This document shows positions 50,501 through 55,148 of a stretch of 64,000 nt of DNA, in pieces. The stretch comes from CAZNXJ01 sp964577115 (lineage in GTDB: Bacteria > Planctomycetota > Planctomycetia > Pirellulales > Pirellulaceae). How positions within the stretch are numbered: the first letter of the stretch is position 1; every line of letters starts with the position of its first letter. The notes under the pieces are model-generated. The model was not told the origin of the DNA. It was given only the letters and a program-made list of their open reading frames with translations, and searched no databases. The translations under genes and the position numbers were made by a program. The stretch lies in contig CAZNXJ010000018.1 of assembly GCA_964577115.1 (NCBI GenBank), positions 45,315 to 109,314 of the forward strand, written 5' to 3'.

Positions 50501-51516
50501 GCTCCGCCCGTCACCAGAATCCCCGACGAATTCAACCCGATCGGCAGCGCGGTGGCAAAATCTGAACCCGGCGTGCCAATATCGCTGACCTGAATCACCT
50601 GCGGCGCAAGCGGACGCTGCTCGTCCGTTCCGACGCGCAGCCGGAACGTACCAGCCCCAATCGCCGTCCCCGTTGCCGGATCGACGAGGTTGCTTAGGTC
50701 CGACGCAAAACGCAACGTCGCCGTGTTGGCGACCGGGTCGTAGGCGACGCTCTCCGGCGTATAAACCACGTCGTCTGTATTGCGCGCCGTGTCGCGTGTC
50801 AGGATCAACTGATAGAAGGCAGGATGATCGGCCGAACGGGGCGTTGGATTGCCCGCCGCGTCGTGCTCGATCAGTAACCGGTCGTTGTTGAAGTAGACGA
50901 CAATCTCGTCGCGCCGCTGCTGCAAAACACCATTGACCCGCTCAATCGGCTGCGGGACCACCGATATGATCTGCGGCGCCAGGTCCAGCTCGAAGGTCAA
51001 GCGGAAATTCGAGCCGTCATCGACGTCGTCATCCGTCAAGTCGCCGAAAGCCGCCCCGTTCTGGCTGCGTAGCGCGGACGCCCCCGTGCCGAGAATCTCG
51101 ATCTGATAGACGTCGTCCGGCAGCGGTTCGGCAAAACGCATGACCACTTCATGCGGTACCTCCCCCAAGCCGATAAAGCCCGGCTGGATGGCGACGTCGT
51201 TGCCGTTGCCCATCACGCCGTCGAAGCCGCTGCGCACCAGGCGAATGCCGCCGAGCGTCGCGGGGTCGATCAGAGCGTTCTCGTCGAAACGGAACGTGAT
51301 GTCCGATGGCGCCGCGTGGCGGACGTCGCCATCGTTCAAAAGCGTTCCGCTGTTCGGCTGGATGCCGATCAACTGCGGGCCGACGGCCAAGAGCTGACGC
51401 TCTTCCAGTTGCTCGAGCCGCAGACGGCGGCGTCCTAATTGTTTCAAGGCCTCCCGAAGTTTTTTTCGGTTTTTCTTCACCTGCGACAAATCGGCACGCG
51501 TTTCGTGCAAGGCCAT
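35542..51516 (-). CDS. Giant multidomain surface protein: metzincin-like, PPC-like, beta-helix, GEVED, cadherin-like repeats, dockerin
   Basis: One uninterrupted frame encodes 5,324 residues. The start is the ATG at 51516, with AAGGG eight bases upstream; the frame is open to 51618. Order: basic N-terminus with LEQLEERQLLA (34-44), a planctomycete LEPR-XLL-type export motif. Zinc site HEIGHLLGLGH (602-612), as in matrixin-like metzincins. PPC-like segments near 655, 1790 and 2005 (DVDLYQFRLE; DLDVYSFSA; DVDFYAFDV). Beta-helix-like stretches with recurring GxWGGI and NxIxxN patterns at about 1,080-1,730 and 3,830-3,975. Several roughly 80-residue FEFD modules. GEVED domain (about 4,230-4,394). 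Seven cadherin-like repeats (about 4,400-5,135). Dockerin pair (about 5,143-5,205). Acidic tail. It is probably secreted, calcium-rich and adhesive, possibly proteolytic. Long plus-strand frames opposite it are shadows. Confidence 0.93.
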   Translation of the reverse strand: MALHETRADLSQVKKNRKKLREALKQLGRRRLRLEQLEERQLLAVGPQLIGIQPNSGTLLNDGDVRHAAPSDITFRFDENALIDPATLGGIRLVRSGFDGVMGNGNDVAIQPGFIGLGEVPHEVVMRFAEPLPDDVYQIEILGTGASALRSQNGAAFGDLTDDDVDDGSNFRLTFELDLAPQIISVVPQPIERVNGVLQQRRDEIVVYFNNDRLLIEHDAAGNPTPRSADHPAFYQLILTRDTARNTDDVVYTPESVAYDPVANTATLRFASDLSNLVDPATGTAIGAGTFRLRVGTDEQRPLAPQVIQVSDIGTPGSDFATALPIGLNSSGILVTGGASSITAGQTLTVTNAAGTSRVFQFTTGAPPSIPGAIAINYSGATTAAVLASRIATAINGSPLGSIATVFGTHVTFGPSVTATLSANATGVSVERLNSIELSHALEPVEYPNEWPGALDEPGHRWINQENHYLNIVGTAGIPVIAYNFQDVYGVDPNGNPLHNLITENQKQRAREIFTIYSKLLGVQFVESDAAGFTIVTGDMRALDPNIPTGPGGTLGQSLSAIGLPGTGIAIMDNAELWYDGFGQVPPGSPAGMESWFEVAMHEIGHLLGLGHSYDLPNLTIQGAEAILNFDNRIEPQYPGDHDIVHGQYLYRPEGIDVDLYQFRLEATGVLSVETFAERLPNSSLLDTRLALYQVLTDANGAPVLDINGNPVRRLIAQNDDYYSKDSFLELTLGPGTYYLGVSASGNDSYDPAIPNSGIGGTSDGEYRLRMTFGPDASRSIVDKPADLEVTGAGSVIADGRQLTITDQTGASRTFEFDKNNTLSNPDHIRIAITNQTSAVQIATALTTAINNSGLSLSATRVGTQIRLHDDAKVTLGAGLSGIRTDLPGVAFDGDHDGRPGGVYNFWFRTAPIAGTNLPGQPKTIIVDKSAPAGGDGSLARPLNNIGSTNPLSNSAFFGASKANPGDIIRVVGNGGLDGNGTTLTDNFAYEVGFDALGRELPDGSTLAIPQGVTLMVDAGAIFKLRRARIGVGSSNLQIDRSGGALQVLGTPTESAYFTSWHDATIGRNTDPFNTAPKGGDWGGLVFRTDVDKSQGRFTWDREGIFLDYVNHADIRWGGGNIVVDSVPQVINPIHMIEARPTISYNSITRSSDAAVSADPNSFAETNFHSPQYQLNGVYTSDYDRVGPAIYGNRLLNNSTNGLFIRVVTPAGDQLRPMTVSGRWDDTDIVHVLTENLRIEGTPGGPVLDVTVPPVLRVTLTPLPGGTLTPDGTYNYIVVYVDRDGNESPSSAVTYSATLSGDERSIRLNDLPPAPEPFVSRRIYRSDATGGGTYQLVAEIDRSSTQFLDNGTTHGGPLQPATGTLRARLDARLSIDPGLIVKLEGARIEVGVGATFIAEALDGREVIFTSRLDDRYGASGTTDTNNDNSLGAQESNPQPGNWGGIYVGPAAMASIDHALFTYGGGVNKVEGSFAGFNVIEVHHGGARITNSVFERNAEGTGGQAADTRFGRGHNDEGVIFVRNAEPLILVGNSIRDNARATQPANPDARIAAININANGLYHNLQTDMGRATGFADRIEGYRDNRGPLIRENRISNTELNGMKVRPETLTTQAIWDDTDIVHILLGTIYVPDFHTFGGLRMQSSLTESLIVKLFGPTAGFTATGRPLDINDRIGGIVQVIGQPGSPVVFTSLRDDSIGAGFQTFGSPITDTNNDGSATVPLPGDWRSIRIDQFAHDRNVEVILEEEPRDVDAPGPNAIPDRAQVLGRLASNEKAGDENQRLGFEIVGLLNAPNDLDVYSFSATAGTEVWFDMDRSTHALDAVIELLDQNGQVIARSTNSQTEQLGTSTIYRQSPTVQANILQKSPFQPKDFWGTNPRDPGMRVVLPGSAGVETEYFVRIRSNNPQVDTNLLGGLTSGVYHVQVRLRETDEVAGSTVRFADIRYATNAIEVIGQPLHSPLLGEAAEAATGADNNDTITTALNLGNLLNTDRAALTVAGRLSSANDVDFYAFDVEYDSVQVNELYSFLSAVFDIDYADGMARPNTRLAVYDSNFRLILFGDDSNIADDQPRPLHGADMTDLTRGSAGTHDAYIGTQTLPLGRYYVAVFNTSLLPAAMDQYHVANPANPLIRLEPVTSVVRIAEDHIDSSGGSTLAPPQTPALLRAENAVPFHLGDVTLFVSSGRSTTTGHLTTFHQVNPFTGFVTNRLNQIDAAIGDIAMRFDGQLFTYSHIYFDGREINDNSVGNYLRIETGVDTITPLGYEVVGDDGMQTWEIDTEGNEARADFFGVQNGSGMWVNAITFLGDDQLDGFFIGNRGEQMLGGEALGVARTKNIIYQFDINTGAAYSDPQRLGCTTNICRYAGAGTTIIERGEVITLFSSITVPDPTEYQPSPLDVTTPVLTDGVEFTIEHSPIFGRTSTTFEFDTGPEVRLTIDPEVGRVVRDGYYFSLDDYGASRFGVHYQFDTGATITIPDYDQDGIAGEHLLDGTTVRLMDTSGATVVFEFEDVGVAAPDGQQTAGSVLISYTANTTVDELQTLLTNAINSVGASSISATAVDTIGGERLVALEGDLATANTVVVSPGASVAVGTSQIRTFGTDQRGRSSFAMPTGDITDGQAFTITTLDGPIVFEFDNDGTVTDGNLALTFTTAATPAEIAARNHALAEQVVTHLNDNDSRLSPRNLGTAAASDPYNGYVQLNRGILVESDHGQAPIYKMFTGGQFADAQFFTVQTEGRAVTFEFDIGNGVTAGRIPIPVTGVDSAEDVAAKVARAVRENTNATAINYGDEVVFNGLGIIVTNVDGSGNFTSRMRPVAIFNNVERGPNGMIPVEEYWTRDEVGNSIVTNVGAALPVNSVSDAGVTPILLNVPNHGLTTGQAVMIEGVVAPSGTGNNPRANGVWDVQVVNNDEFILVDSRGASFDSSGGVFYMNRPSFEGDRMNFQAVNRTDLRGALDVFAPVAGPEGGVNPGNIRVGFLAGESQEELAQRVSDIIRRELFPQVAPSTSPATPGTIELTDATARGDLPLTFTGFGNGGTVTGLANVNGVMYAVDDTGMLYRLNVLGSELVSELVANVGGESIEFSGLTAGPPHVEGGRYANVLFGISRTGVVYAFDTNGTLLPVFMDGQTRISTGVTEANGLAFSNLDLNLWHVTTNRELDAGHGLNIPFDLSRFPDQSVAGVDGNPDGGGASFWFGFENPAANGYSAAPDPGISGSYNFPGGAHGQLESSPFSLEGYSAADVPMLYFNYFLATEGTDYVDNNNRMRDAFRVYITDSSGDWQLLGTNNSFRGPGTADDEFELRDGVVELFDNSNSWRQARIDLSEFAGRSDLRLRFEFTTAGESFDGHPLTTGQQLRTVPGSAIRDGDTFVVDNSDTFEFDLGYTLVAPTGARIQTGQTISINDGVGGSATFTFHTAPGAGRIVISATMTAEEVAMAIEQAISGSGLAVAPIRDGNRVNLQGSPAITVALSAGSPVLIDGAPGGQAGAAQIIPIRPDMTAQQVRDAVRTALANQYAGGVLDAFKVYGDNVIRVIGHVINPAQRGPLGVNNPDPAIASGEIPRDLWGSFLSNGAPEVGGPYPDGYELPQRNLDNNHEGVYIDDLIIGFAERGEMVTVGGTNTGFFTDPITADPTKVESTAILVGDYQLEIRPSADWLNYGGAAAPPRQRSIDSNDRLTHSVALVAPDSINVFDGQTFTISDGLNTVVFEYEDVLLNNGVRPGNIPVPFNPQAPKAPNGILAQADHQVAASIRNAINSPAVQAVLKITAGLSDGTATGTTSTSNLVYLYGNATGDRTSGIPGVHPAFDFGNIELVTFGYQGSTEHVWEGDSNRVRDQGQILIHSNIISNSSGFGIVSDAGSRNRSDLIPLGGTLPHQGSPATLRETNPRGWVPGVVIANNLIYDSGAGGIRFSGDDNLAGQPRAAIPFGRIVNNTIYGRATTDIGIQVDQFASPTILNNIVANFGTGIAVDSTSTSTIIGGSVYQNNVTHTVGKGVGDFAIVLGPDDPLFVNAEMRNFYPAAGSLIIDSSIDGLEDRPDLVTVKNPLGIAHSPIKAPQTDLNGLLRVDDETVPTPSGQGSNVFIDRGAIDRSDFVGPTAVILTPRDNDSDGNDLDSIDTVIRLPGTTVLSSFTIQVVDGVEPADPAQGVGVDDLTVVSEAVVLRRNGVTLQDGVDYTFNYNETTNTIRLTPLAGIWPKDSIYTIELANSPTDGILDLAGNGLKPNRASGETAFTIVLGSVPLDFGDAPNESVGPGFHYPTQLVNEGAHHLVIGDNPLRLGSLIDVEFDGQPSLNALGDDNDVEDDEDGVQFAMPFNAFIETPIIVTASGVGRLDAWIDFNGDGRWDETEKIFDSVLLEEGENTLFVQTPASAAIGFTYARFRLSANGGLGPIGLAESGEVEDYRIEILGGTPPVANDDPSGATVWTTDEDTVLNVTDSVLDNDVDTEPLTVFNAGEVITTALGAQVIMNADGTFTYDPRPAAGAQRLLDGEVATDTFTYRAFDGLLASDPATVTIQVTGRNDVPVAVENIFDAVEDGPVLTTGFGGFDADEGHTETLTYDIVPGSHPAEGTVVNNGDGTFSFDPLAGVAFQDLAKDEIREVSFQYTATDVEGAQSDPGLIRIRVTGVNDAPIANNQEVTVFEDSLPQTFLFAGFDIDSDITDSTQLTYELFGASPGLLVNNGDGTFTVDPGTRFQELGLDDSLQLTYLYRATDNHGAQSAFGTLTITVRGVNDPPIANNDPPAPNVYVTNEDTPLEITTPSGGLLANDTDVDATDVLVIRNAPTTVISQHGASVHLNADGTFTYDPRTAPAIQSLNFGQMLADSFTYVVSDGHGGEATGTVAVTVTGLNDLPVANPLVLSAEEDGGAVTGILPGDDIDQEDNPNTLFYALLPGTGPSEGTVTLNGRQITYHPGDGFSYLRPGEIGEVTFQYRVVDSRGAISLPGTVTIQVTGNNDPPVAVDDLNAVNEFNSSAIITVLVNDTDPDGSPLDPTRIEIVTPPMHGTAVPNPNGTITYTSTTGYLGTDTFTYRIWDDEGPASLPSLPAAVNVVTTIFPVAGSTNVTAFIDTPKDINVVAISSDADGSVDPSSVVIVGGPAHGTATVSASGVITYTPAIGFTGADAIEYTISDNVGATSAPGVINITVTNNPTPHRNARNRFDVNDDGRVNSYDVLLVIAYLNTFGQGAPTGAVPPYVDVAPRDNFVNTQDVRAIIEFLVTGGSGEGESLEGEAPVVVAAVDYADLNRGSSSAVQGLDVSRESRDAVEQADGDVVTLSVDLDDELEIDLVEVLDNSDDLEDLLATDVVARRGEGEDLVDKALIALLYDSEYSVRGRKA
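36110..38310 (-). repeat. Seven tandem cadherin-like repeats within the giant gene
   Basis: Seven units of about 95-115 residues each begin with PxVA/PxAN and contain DGTFTYDP- or GTITY-like strands. Several end VTGxND. They resemble VCBS/cadherin-like repeats of bacterial adhesins, which bind calcium at unit junctions. Units six and seven are the most diverged. Confidence 0.8.
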
Positions 51517-51678
51517 GAAACGACCCTTTTCAAGATGCAGCCCAGCGGATCCCGTGATGAAACAAAGTGCGACAAACCCCTCCGCAGAACTAGCTGCCCA
51601 GCAGCACGAGAGGTCCAAATAGCACTTTGTGAACAGAAATTACGACTCTGACGAGCGTTAAATCCAGCAGTTGTAGCG

Positions 51679-51706
51679 ATTATAGTTGCCCCAGAAGGGG
51701 CTGCAA
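51679..51706 (-). promoter_or_regulatory. Promoter of the giant surface-protein gene
   Basis: On the minus strand TTGCAG (51706-51701) and a perfect TATAAT (51684-51679) are 16 bases apart. The start of transcription would be near 51672, giving a leader of about 155 bases before the ATG at 51516. Confidence 0.6.
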
Positions 51707-51707
51707 C
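51685..51707. promoter_or_regulatory. Dyad between the -35 and -10 of the giant gene
   Basis: GTTGC (51685-51689) pairs with GCAAC (51703-51707) and CCC (51690-51692) with GGG (51697-51699), with a three-base bulge. The dyad fills the promoter spacer and overlaps the -35 element, where a repressor or a spacer-distorting activator would bind. Such a role is inferred from position only. Confidence 0.4.
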
Positions 51708-52074
51708 AAATTGGGGATAAGTTACCCAACTATCCTAAGCCGCACAAACTGACAGCGCAGCAGGAAACGCCACCCCCTCCGAGGCCCTCGGCGGTGGTGT
51801 TCACACCCCTATAAACACTGCAAGTGGCTCCTGCGTCTCGAAGCGCACCTAAAAGACGCAGTCCGGTCCTTCGACGAAGGCAAGGCTCGATTAGTTCCGG
51901 CTAAATCGCTAAAAGCGGGAAATCGAGAAAAAAGGAAACGCTGCCAATAGTGGGAAGGGTGGGAGACCGGGTTCGGGTACGGGGGTCCGGCGTAGAAGAT
52001 TTCGCACTCAAAGAGCAACGCATGGCCCAGCAAAGGCTCCTCCTCACGCTCCCCTTCCGCGTCCCAGCCACTCG

Positions 52075-54153
52075 TCATTCCTCCGCTTCAACCTTCGTTT
52101 TCGACCGCATCATGAACAGTCCGAGGAGGGTTCCGGCGAGGGAGGCGAGTAGCCAGGCGGGCGGGAGGTGGAGGGTGCCGAGGCTGCCGGGCGTCCAGTC
52201 CCCTGCGGCGCTGCTCAGCCGGCGGCTGAGGACCAGGAGCAGACTGTTGTGCGTGACGTGGATCAACATTCCCGGCAGTACCGAGCCGGTGCGCAGGCTG
52301 ACCCATCCAAGAATCAGTCCCATGAACGTGCTCGGCAGCAGACGCTCCGTCGCCAACACCGTGGGCGTAACGAGATGAAATAGTCCGAACAGGAGGGCCG
52401 TGGCGACGACGGTCGCCACAGGCCGCAGGCGGCTCCGCCACGAGGCGAACAGCATCCCGCGAAAGAATAACTCTTCGCAAAGCCCCGGTACGACGCCGAG
52501 CGTGATGACGATCAGCGGCAGCGGAACGCTCTCCCACTGGACGAGAAGCTTGCGAGCCAGCTCGAGCTGTTCGTCGCCAATCGTCGCCAGTCCGAGCCAA
52601 ACACCTAACTGGTACACTTCATGAGCCAGCGGCCAGAGGGAGACGCCGAGCAGCACGGCGGCGGGCCAGGCGGTCCACGGAGGAAGCGCGAGCCGCAGCG
52701 CGGTTGTTCGAACGGCTCGGTGCCGCCCCGTCAGCAAAAGCGGCAAGCCGGCAAAGAGGACGAACGTGCTGAGGGCCGCAGCGGCGAGCCGCGTCGACAT
52801 CGGGGCGTCGAGCCGTGCGGCGATGCCGCCGAGGACGAACTGCGCCGGAAACAAGAGCGCTGCGGTCAACGAAGCGGTGCTCGCCGACACCACCGGTTCG
52901 GCTCGCGGCGATCGGTGCCACAGATCGGACCAGGTGCGGGTGCTCCCGTAGAGAATGGCATCGCCACCGAACACGCGAGCCGCCAGGCCGATTCCGGCCA
53001 GCGAGTACAGCACGGTCGTCGCGACGGCGATCAACGTGGGGCCAAGCGTCGTGGCACCTTGGAACGTGTCGCGGGCCAGCAGCACTATGTTGACCAGCGG
53101 AATGGTAGCGAGGCCAGGGGTGAGTTCCACGCCCGGCATCAGACTGAACAACCCCGGCGCGATCGATACAAGCATGAGAGGAATGAGATACGCCTGCGCT
53201 TCTTTGAAGCTACGTGCGACGCTCGTCATCGACAGCAAAATCGCGGCAAAGAACGCGGCAAAAAGAATCAACAGGGCAAACACCTGAACAACCGCGGCTA
53301 GCGACAATCCCGACTCGCCGAACAAAAGCGGCCCCAGTCCAGCCACATAAATCGTCACCGTCATGGCCAGCAGATTCACGGTGGCGGTCAATACGGCCAC
53401 GCTAACGACGGCCGCATACTTGGCCAGCAGCAGGGCGAGGCGCGGAGCGGGTGAGGCGATCAGTGTCTCAAGCGTTCCGCGTTCCCGCTCGCCGGCCGTC
53501 AAATCGATCGCCGGGTACACCGCCCCCGTTATCGTCATAAGGATCAGGATCAGTGGCACGAGCGTGGCGAGCGGCGAGGTCCCGCCTTGGGCCTGAACGA
53601 CTTGGCGCACCGATTCCGCGGGCAATGGCGCTGGCCGCCCTTGACGCTCGAGCTGCCGCCGCAGCGAGGCGATGTTGACCGCGTTCAGCCGCGTTTCGAC
53701 TTCTGCCAGCGCTTGCCAACCAATCGGATCGGGCTGGAAGAGCAGAATGAATCGTCCCGGCGCGCCATCGCTCAGCGCCTGGTAGCGAATGCCTAGCGAA
53801 GCGCTGCCGTCGGCGACAACTCGATTCAGATCCTCAGCCAGGTTCACTTCAAACTGCGGCCACGTTTTCCGCTGCTCGGGATCTTCGAGCATGTAAGCGG
53901 CCTGCATATTGGCGTTGAAGCGTTCCGCATCCGCTTCGCTCTCGAACGCAATCTGAAAGCTAATCGTCCCATCGGCGTCGGTGGCGGTGGGGAGCAGCAG
54001 GCGCTGGAACGTGAGGCTCAACAGCGGATACACGAGGATCGGCATGAGCAGTAGCGTACCGATCGTCCGGCGATCGCGGAGCGTTTCGCGGAATTCTTTG
54101 AGGGTGAGCCGCGCTTGCCGAGCCATCACGCTAGAGGAAAAGAAATCGCTCAT
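52075..54153 (-). CDS. ABC-2 type permease fused to a CPBP (CAAX-protease-like) domain
   Basis: This 692-residue membrane protein has two parts. The N-terminal part is a NatB-like ABC-2 permease. It has one helix near residue 35, a large extracytoplasmic loop, and a bundle including ITGAVYPAIDLTAGERERGTLE, the cytoplasmic loop typical of Na+-export permeases. The C-terminal part has the CPBP intramembrane metalloprotease motifs: EELFFRGMLFA, FGLFHLVTP and HVTHNSLLLVL. The glutamates and histidines needed for catalysis are present. The start is the ATG at 54153, which overlaps the ATPase stop as ATGA. It pairs with the ATPase gene upstream. The substrate is unknown; sodium, peptide or antibiotic export are the family's usual roles. 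Confidence 0.9.
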   Translation of the reverse strand: MSDFFSSSVMARQARLTLKEFRETLRDRRTIGTLLLMPILVYPLLSLTFQRLLLPTATDADGTISFQIAFESEADAERFNANMQAAYMLEDPEQRKTWPQFEVNLAEDLNRVVADGSASLGIRYQALSDGAPGRFILLFQPDPIGWQALAEVETRLNAVNIASLRRQLERQGRPAPLPAESVRQVVQAQGGTSPLATLVPLILILMTITGAVYPAIDLTAGERERGTLETLIASPAPRLALLLAKYAAVVSVAVLTATVNLLAMTVTIYVAGLGPLLFGESGLSLAAVVQVFALLILFAAFFAAILLSMTSVARSFKEAQAYLIPLMLVSIAPGLFSLMPGVELTPGLATIPLVNIVLLARDTFQGATTLGPTLIAVATTVLYSLAGIGLAARVFGGDAILYGSTRTWSDLWHRSPRAEPVVSASTASLTAALLFPAQFVLGGIAARLDAPMSTRLAAAALSTFVLFAGLPLLLTGRHRAVRTTALRLALPPWTAWPAAVLLGVSLWPLAHEVYQLGVWLGLATIGDEQLELARKLLVQWESVPLPLIVITLGVVPGLCEELFFRGMLFASWRSRLRPVATVVATALLFGLFHLVTPTVLATERLLPSTFMGLILGWVSLRTGSVLPGMLIHVTHNSLLLVLSRRLSSAAGDWTPGSLGTLHLPPAWLLASLAGTLLGLFMMRSKTKVEAEE

Positions 54154-54905
54154 TCGGCAAGCGGCTCCGCAAGCGCGGGGGTCGGAGCAAGCTGGATGAA
54201 CATCTCGACGAGATCCCGGCATCCGGTGGCCTGCTGCAATTCGGCGAGCGTCCCTTCGAGGGCAAGCCGCCCTTCATGCAGAAGGCCAAATCGATGGCCG
54301 ATGCGTTGGGCCTCGTCGAGTCGGTGCGTGGTGAGAATCACCGCTTTGCCCACCGCGCAAACCTGGCGGATGTAATCGAAGATGACCTGCGTGCCGATAA
54401 TATCCAGCCCTCGCGTTGGTTCATCAAGCAACACGGCAGGCGGATCATGCAGCAGAGCTCGCGCGAGGGTCAAACGCTGGCGCTGTCCGGTACTAAGCGT
54501 CGCGCAGCGCTGTTGCAGAAAGGGCTCGAGCCCGAAGCGCTGCACCATGTCATCGACGCGCTGTCGCGCCACCGATGGCCGCAGACCATAGAGATCCGCG
54601 AAATAAAAAAGTGTCTCGCACGTGGTCAGCCACGGGTACACACCCGAACTGGCCGATACGAAGCCGATGCGGCGCTTGACTTCGTCCGGCGCCTCGCTGG
54701 TTCGAAAACCTGCCACTTCGGCATACCCGCGATCGGGCTTCAGCAGCCCGAGAATCATCCGCATCGTCGTGGTCTTCCCGGCTCCATTGGGACCGAGTAG
54801 CCCGTAGACTTCACCTGGTCGAACGGAGAACACGAGATCTTCGACGGCCCAAAAATCACGGCCGCCATTGACGAAGCGTTTGCTGAGATGATGCACGTCG
54901 ATCAT
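54150..54905 (-). CDS. ABC transporter ATP-binding protein, NatA-like
   Basis: The 251-residue ATPase has Walker A GPNGAGKTT (about 39-47), Q-loop region RIGFVSASSGVYPWLTTCETL, signature LSTGQRQRLTLARAL, Walker B AVLLDEPTRGLD and the switch histidine in LTTHRLDEA. The usual Q-loop Gln is not obvious (FVSASSG), and the signature reads LSTGQ rather than LSGGQ. Its stop overlaps the start of the permease-CPBP gene by four bases, so the two form an exporter operon. The closest functional model is NatAB, a sodium exporter of Bacillus. Confidence 0.92.
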   Translation of the reverse strand: MIDVHHLSKRFVNGGRDFWAVEDLVFSVRPGEVYGLLGPNGAGKTTTMRMILGLLKPDRGYAEVAGFRTSEAPDEVKRRIGFVSASSGVYPWLTTCETLFYFADLYGLRPSVARQRVDDMVQRFGLEPFLQQRCATLSTGQRQRLTLARALLHDPPAVLLDEPTRGLDIIGTQVIFDYIRQVCAVGKAVILTTHRLDEAQRIGHRFGLLHEGRLALEGTLAELQQATGCRDLVEMFIQLAPTPALAEPLAE

Positions 54906-55148
54906 CGGCTGGGGTTATCCGAGACCGGAAAAAAGGGGACAGAAGGCCACTATAGGCTATGACTGCGTTGAATTTGGGAAAAGGGGAAGGCGTAGGGGCT
55001 CCACAGGACGTCACCAACTGGCCGATTCCCGGTGCCGACTGCACGCGTGCGGCGAGCGGCAACGATCGCAGCGGCTGGCGGCACACTACGGGCGGGGTCA
55101 GCCGGGCAACTGAAATGAGGTATACTTCCGCGTTTCTATCTTGGCCTC

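Larger units (their letters stand above)
51517..52074. other. AT-richer intergenic region upstream of the giant gene
   Basis: This 558-base gap separates the giant gene from the ABC permease gene; both are on the minus strand. It contains the giant gene's leader (about 155 bases), a TATAAT promoter with a dyad (listed separately), and a GC-rich inverted repeat near 51778-51791 (CCGAGG/CCTCGG). The inverted repeat has no T-run and may help end transcripts from the exporter genes. Short open frames here look spurious. Confidence 0.5.

Noticed and set aside
35929..50565. Long plus-strand open frames opposite the giant gene (for example 35929-37440, 37735-39627, 45649-46938, 47824-49047).
   Set aside because: They are rich in Arg, Val and Asp with no domain or motif, and they mirror the codon pattern of a clean minus-strand gene. 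They are shadow frames of GC-rich DNA.
51809..52078. 89-residue minus-strand frame in the gap upstream of the giant gene.
   Set aside because: It overlaps the permease stop region, lacks a ribosome binding site and reads as random sequence.
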